Source: Streptomyces sp. NRRL S-37
Lineage (GTDB): Bacteria > Actinomycetota > Actinomycetes > Streptomycetales > Streptomycetaceae
Direction of reading: 5' to 3'
NCBI RefSeq assembly: GCF_000721605.1
Contig: NZ_JOIZ01000003.1
Coordinates: forward strand, 62,001-126,000
DNA length: 64,000 nt
Below the pieces are notes generated by a model. It did no database searches and had not been told where the DNA came from. It saw only the letters and a program-made list of their open reading frames with translations. The position numbers and the translations under genes were made by a program. Shown here piece after piece: positions 8,669-17,096 of this stretch; position 1 is the stretch's first letter; every line of letters begins with the position of its first letter.

Positions 8669-9948
8669 GCCGGGGTCCTTCCTCGGGCGGGCGCGGGTAC
8701 GGCGGGCTGTTCCGGCGGTACGGGCAGCGATCCCCGCCGGCGCAGCCGTACGACGCCGAGCGCGGAGGCGAGCCCGGCCAGCGCGCAGCACGCCCACGGC
8801 AGCCACGAGGCACCGCCGTCCCGCCCGGTGTCCATGGCCCAGCCGACGACGGTGTTGCCGATCGCGGCGGCGACGCCCGAGACGACGTAGAAGATCCCGA
8901 AGTAGGTGCCGGTCAGTCCGGGGCGGCCGAAGGCGGGGACCATGTCCATCACGAACGGCTGGGCGACCATCACCCCGAGGTACAGCAGCAGGGCGCCCGC
9001 CAGCACGGGCAGCACCCGCAGCGTCGCGTCGGTCACGCCGTCCGGGCCGCCGGACGCCGTGGTGGCCAGGGCGGGCGGCAGGAAGGCCAGCGCCATGAGG
9101 CCCAGCCCCACCGCGATCCAACGGGCCCGGTCCCCGCGCCGCTTGAGCGCGCGGGTCAGTCGCAACTGGAGCAGGAGGTTGGCGAGGGCGCCGACGACGA
9201 AGACGAGACCGGCGGCCCCGTCCCAGCCGGTGGCCCGCCGTGCCCCGTCGGGCAGCAGCAGGTACAGCTGGCTCTCCAGGGTGAACAGGCCGGCCATGGC
9301 GAGCGCGAAGGCCAGGAAGGCGCGGTTGCCGAGCACCTCCCGCCAGTCGGCGAGCACTCCGCCCCCGCTCGGCTCGACCTGCCGGGCGGGCAGCACCAGG
9401 GCCTGCGCGACGGTCAGGACCGCGAAGATCCCGGCGGCGGTCAGCGCCGACGTGCGGAAGTCCACGAGCAGCAGCGCGCTGCCCAGCAGCGGACCGATCA
9501 GCGCGCCGGTGGTGGCGAACACGTTGAACAGGGCGAACGCCTCGGCCCTGCGCTCCTCGGCCTCCTGCGCGAGGTAGGCACGGACGGCGGGGTTGAACAG
9601 CGCCCCCGCGAACCCGCTGAGGACGGACGCGGCGAGCAGGACGGCCAGGTGGTCGCCGAGCGCGAACAGCGCGAAGCCCGCGGTGCGCAGGGCGCAGCCG
9701 GCGATGATGACGCCCCGCGCGCCGAGCCGGTCGGAGGCGGAGCCGCCGATGACGAACAGGCCCTGCTGGCTGAGGTTCCTGACCCCGAGGACGACGCCGA
9801 CGACGGCGGCCGACAGGCCCAGGTTCTCGGTGAGGTGGGTGGCGAGGTAGGGAACGAGGAGGTAGAAGCCGGTGTTCACGCCGAACTGGTTGACCAGCAG
9901 GAGCTGAACGGCGAGCGGGAAGCGGCGTATCTCATGCCAGGTCCGCAC
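8665..9948 (-). CDS. MFS transporter, probable exporter of the operon product
   Basis: The 427-residue protein has 12 hydrophobic segments. The MFS motif A equivalent, GGSASDRLGARG, lies between helices 2 and 3. Start GTG 9948 follows GGAGGGG and overlaps the end of the upstream enolase-family gene by 17 bases. Placed between four biosynthetic genes and an ABC importer, it is the natural exporter for a secreted chelator or dipeptide, in the manner of siderophore export MFS proteins. The substrate is inferred from location only. Confidence 0.88.
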   Translation of the reverse strand: MRTWHEIRRFPLAVQLLLVNQFGVNTGFYLLVPYLATHLTENLGLSAAVVGVVLGVRNLSQQGLFVIGGSASDRLGARGVIIAGCALRTAGFALFALGDHLAVLLAASVLSGFAGALFNPAVRAYLAQEAEERRAEAFALFNVFATTGALIGPLLGSALLLVDFRTSALTAAGIFAVLTVAQALVLPARQVEPSGGGVLADWREVLGNRAFLAFALAMAGLFTLESQLYLLLPDGARRATGWDGAAGLVFVVGALANLLLQLRLTRALKRRGDRARWIAVGLGLMALAFLPPALATTASGGPDGVTDATLRVLPVLAGALLLYLGVMVAQPFVMDMVPAFGRPGLTGTYFGIFYVVSGVAAAIGNTVVGWAMDTGRDGGASWLPWACCALAGLASALGVVRLRRRGSLPVPPEQPAVPAPARGRTPA

Positions 9949-11014
9949 GACGCCCCTCCGGATCCGTACGGTGCCCCTTCCGCGGTTCGACGCCCAGTCC
10001 GGGCAGGCCGCTCGTCCTCACCCGGCCGTCCTCGCCGCCGATGCCGGTCCACGGGTCGTGTGCGAGCAGCAGATGGCCGTCCAGGTCGGCCCAGCGGGCC
10101 CGGCCGGCGAGGTGCACGGCCGGTGCGAGCCCGAGGCTGCTGGCGGCCAGACAGCCCAGCATCAGCTCCGTACCGCTGCCGTCGATCGACTCGGCGATGC
10201 GCAGGGCCGCGTGCACCCCGCCGCACTTGGCGAGCTTGACGTTGACGCCGTGGACGCGTCCGGCCAGCCGGCGTACGTCCTCCAGGTCCACCGCGTCCTC
10301 GTCGGCGACGACCGGCAGCGGTGAGCGTTCGGCCAGTGCCGCCAGGGCCTCCGGATCACCGGGGGCGAGGGGCTGTTCGACGGCCTCGACGCCGAGTGCG
10401 GCGAACCGGGGCAGCAACGCCTCCGCCTGTCCCGTGGTCCAGGCACCGTTGGGATCGAGCAGCAGCCGCGCGCCCGGCGCGGCGTCCCGGACGGCCCGTA
10501 CGCGCTCGACGTCCTCCTCGGGATCGGCCGCCCCCGCCTTGACCTTGAGCACCTCGAAGCCGTCGGCCGTGAGGGAGCGGGCCTGCGCCGCCGCGTGCGC
10601 GGGGGACGTGATGCCGATGGTGCGGGCGGTGGCCGCGACCGGGGTGTCCGCGGCGCCCAGCAGCCGGTGGACGGGCCTGCCCGCACGCTTGCCGACGAGG
10701 TCCAGCAGGGCCGCGTCGACGGCGGCGGTCACGGCCGGGGGAGTGCTCCCGGTGGCGAACTCCCGTACACGCAGGGCCTCCAGGGCGGTCTCCGGGTCGG
10801 GGAAGCGGGCCAGGTCCGCGCCCACGGCGGTGAAGTGACGTCCGAGGCTCTCGGCGTCGAGCCGGTAGTAGACGCTGCTGACGGCCTCGCCGTGACCGGT
10901 CACGCCCTCGTGCTCGACGCTCAGCCACACGGCGTCACGGGCGGACATCGTCGAGCGGGATATCCGCAGCGGCTCGGTGAGTTCGAGGCGCACGGTGCGC
11001 AGGCCGGTCCTCAC
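9932..11014 (-). CDS. Enolase-superfamily enzyme, dipeptide epimerase-like
   Basis: The 360-residue protein has the muconate lactonizing/dipeptide epimerase layout. A capping domain (residues about 1-120) precedes a barrel with all key residues visible: the KxK acid/base motif in LKVKAG, metal ligands in LLLDPNGAW (Asp), VEQPL (Glu) and VADEDA (Asp), and the opposite-face lysine in NVKLAKCGG. It should abstract an alpha proton next to a carboxylate, epimerising an amino acid or dipeptide. GTG 11014 overlaps the upstream stop as GTGA. With an ATP-grasp ligase in the same operon, epimerisation of a ligated dipeptide is plausible but inferred. Confidence 0.88.
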   Translation of the reverse strand: MRTGLRTVRLELTEPLRISRSTMSARDAVWLSVEHEGVTGHGEAVSSVYYRLDAESLGRHFTAVGADLARFPDPETALEALRVREFATGSTPPAVTAAVDAALLDLVGKRAGRPVHRLLGAADTPVAATARTIGITSPAHAAAQARSLTADGFEVLKVKAGAADPEEDVERVRAVRDAAPGARLLLDPNGAWTTGQAEALLPRFAALGVEAVEQPLAPGDPEALAALAERSPLPVVADEDAVDLEDVRRLAGRVHGVNVKLAKCGGVHAALRIAESIDGSGTELMLGCLAASSLGLAPAVHLAGRARWADLDGHLLLAHDPWTGIGGEDGRVRTSGLPGLGVEPRKGHRTDPEGRRADLA

Positions 11015-12090
11015 CGGTTTTCCTCCGGACGGGCGAGAGGGTCGGTGACACGGGTGCACCGCGTCCAGCCGGTGGCCTCGGCCGCGTACGGGTGCGGGAT
11101 CTCCACGGGACGGAGGGCCGCGGCGTCCGGGTCGACGCCGTGGGCGGTGGTGAAGTCGTCGTCGTAGACGGTGGAGAGATAGCGGTGCGGCCCGTCGGGG
11201 AAGACGGTGGCGACGACCGCGCCGGGGTGGACCCGGGCCGCCCACGCGGCGACGCGGGCGACCGCTCCGGTGCTCCAGCCGCCGCTGACGAAGCTGCCCC
11301 GGGCCAGCCGGCGACAGCTGTCCACGGCCTCGGCGGGGCCCACCCAGTGCACCTCGTCGAAGGAGTCGTAGGCGACGTTGCGCGGATGGATGCTGCTGCC
11401 GAGGCCGCGCATCAGCCGGGGCCGGGCGGGCTGGCCGAAGATGGTGGAGCCGGTGGAGTCCACGCCGATCAGCCGCAGCGCGGGCCAGTGCCGGCGCAGC
11501 GGCCCGATGACACCGGCGCTGTGTCCGCCGGTGCCCACACTGCACACCAGGACGTCCACGTGGTCGAGCTGAGAGGCGATCTCGGCGGCCAGCGAGGCGT
11601 AACCGGCCGTGTTGTCGGGGTTGTTGTACTGGTCGGGCCAGTAGGCACCGGGCAGCACGGCGAGCAGTTCGCGCAGCCGGGCGAGGCGCGCGGCCTGCCA
11701 GCCGCCCCGGGGCGCGGTCCGGTCCACGATCTCCAGCCGCACTCCGTACGAGCGCAGCAACTGGCGCATGGACGGCTCCAGTTCACTGTCGCCGACCAGG
11801 ACGACGGGATGCCCGAGGGCCTGCCCGGCGAAGGCGAGCCCGATGCCGAGGGTGCCGGAGGTGGACTCCACCACCGGGGCGCCGGGCCGCAGTTCCCCGC
11901 GTTCACGGGCGCCCATCAGCATCGAGACGGCGGCCCGCGCCTTCATCCCGCCCGCGGCGAGCCCTTCCAGCTTGGCCCAGAAACCGGGGTGCGGTCCGGG
12001 CAGACCGGCGGTGACGCGTACGAGAGGGGTGCGGCCGAGCAGGGAGAGCAGCTCCGGGCGGGCGGCGGACCGTACGGCGGCGGTGGTCAC
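11011..12090 (-). CDS. Cysteine-synthase-like PLP enzyme
   Basis: The 359-residue fold-type II PLP enzyme contains LGRTPLVRV, the Schiff-base lysine in GGMKARAA and ESTSGTLGIGLA, the asparagine-loop equivalent in which Asn is replaced by Thr. The glycine-rich phosphate cradle GTGGHSAG is also present. Family members replace the beta substituent of O-acetyl- or O-phosphoserine, as cysteine synthase and the diaminopropionate synthase SbnA do. Length and the extended C-terminal tail (residues about 310-359) differ from plain CysK. GTG 12090 overlaps the upstream stop. A role in making an unusual beta-substituted amino acid for the operon product is inferred; no SbnB-like partner is present. Confidence 0.85.
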   Translation of the reverse strand: MTTAAVRSAARPELLSLLGRTPLVRVTAGLPGPHPGFWAKLEGLAAGGMKARAAVSMLMGARERGELRPGAPVVESTSGTLGIGLAFAGQALGHPVVLVGDSELEPSMRQLLRSYGVRLEIVDRTAPRGGWQAARLARLRELLAVLPGAYWPDQYNNPDNTAGYASLAAEIASQLDHVDVLVCSVGTGGHSAGVIGPLRRHWPALRLIGVDSTGSTIFGQPARPRLMRGLGSSIHPRNVAYDSFDEVHWVGPAEAVDSCRRLARGSFVSGGWSTGAVARVAAWAARVHPGAVVATVFPDGPHRYLSTVYDDDFTTAHGVDPDAAALRPVEIPHPYAAEATGWTRCTRVTDPLARPEENR

Positions 12091-12935
12091 CGGGTGCCTC
12101 CCGGACGGCCGGCACGGTAGCGGTGGATGGTGCCGGGACCGCCGTCCAGCCAGAAGAAGGGGTACGGCTCCGCGCACACCGCGCTCACCCCGTGACCGAG
12201 GAAGCGGGGGAGTACGGCGCTGCCGGTCTGGGCGAACATCACCAGTTGCTTGTCCTGTCGCAGCGCGTGCTCCCGCAGCGCGTCGAAGGTCCCGTTGCCC
12301 AGCGTCATCCCGGACACGAGCAGCGCGTCGCACCGGCCGGCCGCGCCGAGGGCGTCGGTGACGACCGGCTCGCCCCACTCGGTGACCCCGCCCTTGAGGT
12401 CGCACGGGACGTATCCCAGGCCGCGCGCACGCAGCGCCTCCAGCAGGGAGTTGACCACACCGACCACGAGCACCGTCGCCCCGGGCGGCAGGACGAGCAG
12501 CCCGGCGACGGCCTCGGCCCGCACCCGGGACTTCTCCAGCGACGTCCCGGCCGGCAGAGCGACGGGCCGCGCCCCGTTCTCCGGGGTGTGCGGGGTGACG
12601 TGCATCAGGTACGCGTCGAGCGCGGCGACCCGCACCGCCGGCACCGGATGCTCCAGCAGGCGGGCCACGTCCGCGCCGGCGCAGTCCTCCACCGCGCCGT
12701 CGGGCAGCGTGCCGGGCTCGACCGCGCAACTGCCGACGGCCTCGGCGAGGCGCAGGCTGAGCACCTCGTTGCGGTAACCGGTGCCGCGCCCCTCGTGCCG
12801 TACGGCCTGCCGGGTGGTGAAGGCCACGGAGACCCGCGACCCGGCGGGATCGGGGCCGAGTCCGCCGGCGCGGGCGAGCGCCAGGAGTTCGTCGTACGTC
12901 GCCGCGCGGGCGGACGCCGGGGCGGTGGGGTTCAT
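12087..12935 (-). CDS. DUF364/DUF4213-type (putative heavy-metal chelation) protein
   Basis: The 282-residue protein resembles the family described as a Rossmann-like domain with putative heavy-metal chelation. An N-terminal alpha/beta cap (about residues 1-120) is followed by VLVVGVVNSLLEAL, CDLKGG, DALLVSGMTLGNGTFDAL and a C-terminal GPGTIHRYR. Members elsewhere sit beside nickel, cobalt or chelator genes, but their reaction is unknown. ATG 12935 overlaps the ATP-grasp stop (ATGA). Its place between the ligase and the PLP enzyme suggests a catalytic or metal-sensing part of the pathway. The family call is good; the function is not established. Confidence 0.78.
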   Translation of the reverse strand: MNPTAPASARAATYDELLALARAGGLGPDPAGSRVSVAFTTRQAVRHEGRGTGYRNEVLSLRLAEAVGSCAVEPGTLPDGAVEDCAGADVARLLEHPVPAVRVAALDAYLMHVTPHTPENGARPVALPAGTSLEKSRVRAEAVAGLLVLPPGATVLVVGVVNSLLEALRARGLGYVPCDLKGGVTEWGEPVVTDALGAAGRCDALLVSGMTLGNGTFDALREHALRQDKQLVMFAQTGSAVLPRFLGHGVSAVCAEPYPFFWLDGGPGTIHRYRAGRPGGTR

Positions 12936-14188
12936 CGGATCACCAGCCCGGACCGCACCTCGTCGAGCAGGGCCTCGACCCGGGCGCGGGCGCCGGTGCC
13001 GGCCGGGTCACCCGCCATCACGTGCCCGAGGTACTCGTTGTTGCTGCCCGCGGTCTTCACCTGCCGCCCCGGCTCGGCGAGTTGCACCTCGAGGACGTCC
13101 GGCGCGGTCCGCACCCGGCCGGCGTCCAGCGCTTCGAGGGTGCCCGTGGCCTCCGGCACGAGGAAGCCGATGGCGGCGCTGCGCAACCCGGTGTCCGTAC
13201 GCCGCAGATCGGGCGCGCGGCCCAGGGACACGTCCACGAAGGCCGCGGCGAGGTCGAGGCCGGTGACATGCCGTATCAACTCGGTGATGCGGTTCCCGGC
13301 GGGCCGCGGGTTGACCTCGACCACGCGCGGCCCGGCGGAGGTCAGCTTGATCTCGGTGTGCGCCACCACGCCGTCCGTCAGGCCGAGCGCCTTGAGCGCG
13401 CCGAGCGCGGTCTGCCCGGCCGCCTCGGCGTCCGCGGACGACAGGGCGGCGGGGAACATGTGGCCGGTCTCGATGAACGCGGGTGCCCCGCCGACGCTCT
13501 TGTCGGTCACGCCGACGACATGGACCGCGCCCGCGTGCGACACGGTCTCGACGCTCACCTCCGGACCGTCCAGGAGCTCTTCGAGCAGGACGACGGGTGC
13601 CCGTCGCTGCCCGCGCGCGTTGACCGGGAACTCGCCCAGTGCCTTGACGGCGGCGGCGAGTTGCTCCTCGTCGTCCACCCGCCGCACGTACATGCCGGCG
13701 CACAGGTCGACGGGCTTGACCACCAGCGGGTAGCCGATCTCCCGCGCCGAACGGGCGAGCCCGGCCCACTCCTCGTGCACCGCGAACCGTGGTCCCGGCA
13801 CCCCGGCGTCGTCCAGGACCCGGCGGGTGGCGTCCTTGCGGCAGGCGTTCTCGACCGCCTCGGGGGCCGGCCCGGGCAGCCCGAGCCGGGCGGCCGTCCG
13901 CGCCACCACCGGCAGGTAGTAGTCGCACGAGGTGATCACCCCGTCGAAGCCCAGCACGGAGTGCAGCCGCTCCACCCGGGGCAGCAGGGCCTCGGTGTCG
14001 TTGGTGTCCGCGGTGATCACATTGCGCGCCCCGAGCAGCGGGTGCGCGGCGCCCTCGGGCGCCGAGCGCAGGTAGTGGTGCAGGTCGCGGGTGAGGAACG
14101 TGAACTCGTGTCCGCCCTCCCGAATCGCCCGCGGCAGCAGTCTGCTCATCGACCCGACCCAGCTCTCGACCACCAGCAGATGAGCCAC
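12932..14188 (-). CDS. ATP-grasp carboxylate-amine ligase
   Basis: The 418-residue enzyme starts at GTG 14188 after AGGGGAG. It has the ATP-grasp order: pre-ATP domain (residues 1-110), VVKPVD lysine strand, VVLLEELLDGPEVSVE, and the metal-binding VVEVNPRPAGNR near residue 310. It joins a carboxylate to an amine through an acyl phosphate, like dipeptide ligases of the BacD/carbamoyl-phosphate-synthase-like group. It is the promoter-proximal gene of the ten-gene operon and would form the amide backbone of the product. Substrates are unknown. Confidence 0.88.
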   Translation of the reverse strand: MAHLLVVESWVGSMSRLLPRAIREGGHEFTFLTRDLHHYLRSAPEGAAHPLLGARNVITADTNDTEALLPRVERLHSVLGFDGVITSCDYYLPVVARTAARLGLPGPAPEAVENACRKDATRRVLDDAGVPGPRFAVHEEWAGLARSAREIGYPLVVKPVDLCAGMYVRRVDDEEQLAAAVKALGEFPVNARGQRRAPVVLLEELLDGPEVSVETVSHAGAVHVVGVTDKSVGGAPAFIETGHMFPAALSSADAEAAGQTALGALKALGLTDGVVAHTEIKLTSAGPRVVEVNPRPAGNRITELIRHVTGLDLAAAFVDVSLGRAPDLRRTDTGLRSAAIGFLVPEATGTLEALDAGRVRTAPDVLEVQLAEPGRQVKTAGSNNEYLGHVMAGDPAGTGARARVEALLDEVRSGLVIR

Positions 14189-14250
14189 GGCTCCCCTTTT
14201 CGTGTCGTCGCGTACGGCACGGCCCTGACGCCAGGGCCGCAACCGACGAC

Positions 14251-14279
14251 ACGATATCGGTAATCATTTTCATTGTCAG
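14251..14279 (-). promoter_or_regulatory. Operon promoter with Zur-like box
   Basis: On the minus strand CTGACA (14279-14274) and TATCGT (14256-14251) are spaced by exactly 17 bases. Between them lies TGAAAATGATTACCG (14272-14258). From memory, actinobacterial Zur boxes follow TGAAAATGATTTTCA, and 12 of 15 positions agree. A zinc-loaded Zur bound here would block RNA polymerase directly. The same site is about 45 bases upstream of the divergent GNAT gene, so both directions may respond. The promoter call is strong; the regulator is inferred. Confidence 0.65.
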
Positions 14280-14314
14280 GTACTGTGGGGGCCCCGATAC
14301 GGAAGGACCTCACG

Positions 14315-14860
14315 ATGAGTCGGACCGCGCCCGCCGGTTACACCGTGCGTCCCGCGACCCCCGCGGACACCGACGGTGCCCGCGCCGTCATGCTCGACAC
14401 GTTCTACAAGGAGTTCGGATACGGCTATGTGCCCCGCTGGCACCGGGACGTGACGGACCTCAAGGGCACCTACCTCGACGACCCCCGCCACCTCCTGCTC
14501 GTGGCGGTCCACGACGGCGAGGTGGTCGCCACCACCGGTGTGCACTCGACGGGTCCGGCCCACCCGCCCCACCCCCGCTGGCTGGCCGAACGCTACCCGT
14601 CCGGCACCACCGCCCAGTTGGTCCGCGTCTACGTCCGCCCGGAGCACCGGCGCCGGGGCCTCGCCCGCACCCTGGTCGACGCGGCCCGCGACTTCGTCGC
14701 GGACACCCCCGGCTACGACTCCCTCTACCTGCACACCAACGTGGACGTCGAGGGTGCGGAGGCCTTCTGGCGCAGCATGGCCAAGGAGATCTTCGACGCC
14801 CGCACCACCGGCGAACACGGCCCGGGCGTGTCCACCGTCCACTTCGAGATCCCGTTCTGA
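14315..14860 (+). CDS. GNAT-family acetyltransferase
   Basis: The 181-residue protein starts at ATG 14315 behind GGAAGGAC. It has a GNAT fold with the acetyl-CoA loop RPEHRRRGLARTL (motif A Q/RxxGxG/A) near residue 110 and a C-terminal LHTNVDVEGAEAFWRS segment. It is transcribed away from the ATP-grasp operon from the region with the Zur-like box. It may modify the operon's product, an intermediate or an imported compound, or give self-protection. This is inferred from position. Confidence 0.85.
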   Translation: MSRTAPAGYTVRPATPADTDGARAVMLDTFYKEFGYGYVPRWHRDVTDLKGTYLDDPRHLLLVAVHDGEVVATTGVHSTGPAHPPHPRWLAERYPSGTTAQLVRVYVRPEHRRRGLARTLVDAARDFVADTPGYDSLYLHTNVDVEGAEAFWRSMAKEIFDARTTGEHGPGVSTVHFEIPF

Positions 14861-14881
14861 GCGGGAGGGGCGGGCCGGGGC

Positions 14882-16312
14882 TCAGCGGGTCGCCGGGCTG
14901 GGGGTCCGGTCGGGTTCGTGGTCCTCGGGTACGGGGGCCGGGGTGGTGGCGGGGCGGGGGATGGCGAGGGCGCACAGGGCGCCCGCGAGGACCACGGCGA
15001 CGCCGATCCAGATGCCGGGGCGCATGCCGTCCACGAAGCCCTGAGCGGTGCGGTCGTCGCCGTAGCGTATGAAGACGCTGCTCAGGATGGCGGTGCCGAG
15101 GGCGCCGCCGATCTCACGGACGGTGCTGTTGGCGCCGGACGCCTTGCCGCGGTGCCGCGGCCCGACCGCGCCCAGTACCACCGCCGCCGTCGGCGCGAAG
15201 ACGAGGCCCATGCCGACGCCCGCGACGACCATGGCGCCGACCATGCGCGCGTACGGGGTGTCCGACGTGGCCACCAGGTTGATCCAGGCCAGTCCGGCCG
15301 CCTGGAGGAAGAGGCCGAGGGCCATCAGCCGTCCGCCGCCCACCCGGTCGGTCAGGGCGCCGGCGACCGGCGCGACGAACATCGGCATCAGGGTCCAGGC
15401 CAGCGTGAGCACACCGGCCTCCAGCGGGGTGCGGACGGGCGCGACCTGGAGGAACTGCGCCAGCAGGAAGATCGACCCGAAGACGCCGAAGTACATGCTC
15501 GCGGAGACCAGGTTGGACAGGACGAAGGTCCGCTCGCGGTAGAAGGAGAGCGGAAGCAGCGGCTGGGCCGCCCGGCGCTCCCACAGCGCGAACAGGGTCA
15601 GCAGGACGGCTCCGCCGGTGAACGCCGACAGGACGGGGCCCGAACCCCAGCCCTCCTCCTCGCCGTTCACGATCGCCCAGACGGTCGCGAGGAGTCCCGC
15701 CGTGGCGAGGAGCATGCCGGGCAGGTCGAGCCGGGTGCCGGCCAGGGAGCTCTCCCGGAGCACGGACAGCACCAGCGGAATCGCCACCAGGCACACCGGG
15801 ACGTTGATCCAGAAGATCCACTGCCAGTCCAGGCCGTTGACCACCGCGCCGCCCACCACGGGCCCGAACGCCACGGCCGTACCGCTGACCGCGGACCACA
15901 GCCCGAGGGCCAGACCACGCCTGTGCTCCGGCACCTCCTCCGCGAGCAGCGTCAGCGACAGCGGCATCACGGCCGAGGCGCCGATACCCTGCAACGCCCG
16001 CATGAGGATGAGCTGTTCGCTGCTGTCGGCGAGGCCGCAGCCGATCGATGCCAGGGTGAACAGCGCGATGCCGGTCACGAAGACCCGGCGCCGGCCGAAC
16101 CGGTCACCCAGCGCCGCCCCGGTCAGCAACAGACAAGCGAAGCTGAGGACATAGGCGTTGACGAACCACTGCAGATCCTCGGTGGACGCGTCGAGGTCGA
16201 CGGCCATGGTCCGCAGCGCGGTTGTCACCACCAGGTTGTCGAGCGCGACCATGAACATCGGCAGACTGCATGCGAGGATGACCGACCATAAGGGTTTTTT
16301 GAGAGCGTTCAT
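14882..16312 (-). CDS. MFS drug exporter, EmrB/QacA (14-TM) type
   Basis: The 476-residue protein has about 14 hydrophobic segments. DHA2 signatures include GAALGDRFGRRRVFV (motif A), LMRALQGIGASAVMPLSL and GLWSAVSGTAVAFGPVVGGAVV (motif C, antiporter motif). It should expel hydrophobic toxicants or antibiotics using proton flux. ATG 16312 is preceded by GGGGG at suitable distance. It is divergent from a MerR-type gene across a 100-base gap containing a dyad, which is the usual layout for drug-responsive exporters. Confidence 0.9.
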   Translation of the reverse strand: MNALKKPLWSVILACSLPMFMVALDNLVVTTALRTMAVDLDASTEDLQWFVNAYVLSFACLLLTGAALGDRFGRRRVFVTGIALFTLASIGCGLADSSEQLILMRALQGIGASAVMPLSLTLLAEEVPEHRRGLALGLWSAVSGTAVAFGPVVGGAVVNGLDWQWIFWINVPVCLVAIPLVLSVLRESSLAGTRLDLPGMLLATAGLLATVWAIVNGEEEGWGSGPVLSAFTGGAVLLTLFALWERRAAQPLLPLSFYRERTFVLSNLVSASMYFGVFGSIFLLAQFLQVAPVRTPLEAGVLTLAWTLMPMFVAPVAGALTDRVGGGRLMALGLFLQAAGLAWINLVATSDTPYARMVGAMVVAGVGMGLVFAPTAAVVLGAVGPRHRGKASGANSTVREIGGALGTAILSSVFIRYGDDRTAQGFVDGMRPGIWIGVAVVLAGALCALAIPRPATTPAPVPEDHEPDRTPSPATR

Positions 16313-16360
16313 GACAAATACCCCCGTCGCGTGGGAAGGGTGAGCCGACCGGCTCGACTC

Positions 16361-16387
16361 ATAATAGATAGTAGTGCGATCCATTAT
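16361..16387. promoter_or_regulatory. Probable MerR-family operator
   Basis: ATAATAGAT (16361-16369) and ATCCATTAT (16379-16387) are inverted repeats with one mismatch around a 9-base centre. They sit in the short AT-rich gap between the exporter and the MerR gene. Dyads of this size placed within a promoter are the normal binding sites of MerR dimers. Confidence 0.6.
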
Positions 16388-16415
16388 CCGTTGGCCAGTG
16401 AGCAAGCGAGGCTCT

Positions 16416-17096
16416 GTGAAAATCTCGGAACTCAGCCGCCGCAGCGGCGTCTCCATCCCCACGATCAAGTACTACCTACGGGACGGTCTGCTGCCCCCGG
16501 GCCGGGCGACGGCCGCCAACCAGGCCGACTACGGCGAGGAGCACCTGCGCCGCCTCCGTCTCGTCCGCACGCTGGTCGGCGTACGGCGGCTGCCGGTGGG
16601 GGCGGTGAAGGAGATCCTGGGCGCCGTCGCGGAGCAGGGCGGCGATCTGCACGAGATCTTCGGCATCGTGACCGACGCCCGCCCCGCCACCCAGCAGCAG
16701 AAGCAGGCGCGGGAACGGGAGCGGCGGGAGGCGGGCGAGGAGACGCGCGGCGTCACCGACGCGCGCGAACTGGTCGCCGCGATGGGCTGGGAGGTGCACT
16801 CCGGCGCCGCCGCCATATGGAGCCTCGGTGAAGTCCTGGACGCCCTGTCGGACCTGGGCTCGGACATCGACTGGCGGTCCCTGCTGCCCTACGCGCGGCT
16901 GGCGGACCGTATCTCGGAGCTGGACGTCCGGCAGATGGACGGCGTGTCCGGCGTGCTGGAGCTGGCCGAACGCGCGGTCCTGGTCTCGGTCCTCCTGGAA
17001 CCGGCCCTGCTGGCCATGCGCCGCCTCGCCCAGGAGGACAAGTCGGCCCGCCTGTTCAAGGCCGGCCCGGACGAGGACGAAGGGGAGGGGGAGTGA
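16416..17096 (+). CDS. MerR-family transcriptional regulator
   Basis: The 226-residue protein starts at GTG 16416 (an in-frame GTG at 16398 is possible). Residues 1-70 are a MerR winged helix: KISELSRRSGVSIPTIKYYLRDGLLPPG. A coiled-coil dimer helix (about 80-125) rich in Gln, Arg and Glu follows, then a helical ligand domain and an acidic tail. It probably controls itself and the divergent 14-TM exporter through the dyad between them. The ligand is unknown. It lacks the cysteine pattern of metal-sensing MerR proteins. Confidence 0.85.
   Translation: MKISELSRRSGVSIPTIKYYLRDGLLPPGRATAANQADYGEEHLRRLRLVRTLVGVRRLPVGAVKEILGAVAEQGGDLHEIFGIVTDARPATQQQKQARERERREAGEETRGVTDARELVAAMGWEVHSGAAAIWSLGEVLDALSDLGSDIDWRSLLPYARLADRISELDVRQMDGVSGVLELAERAVLVSVLLEPALLAMRRLAQEDKSARLFKAGPDEDEGEGE

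Noticed and set aside
11011..14188. Staphyloferrin B- or EDDS-type pathway
   Set aside because: The PLP enzyme resembles SbnA, but no SbnB/ornithine-cyclodeaminase-like dehydrogenase or NIS synthetase is present, so a known pathway cannot be claimed.
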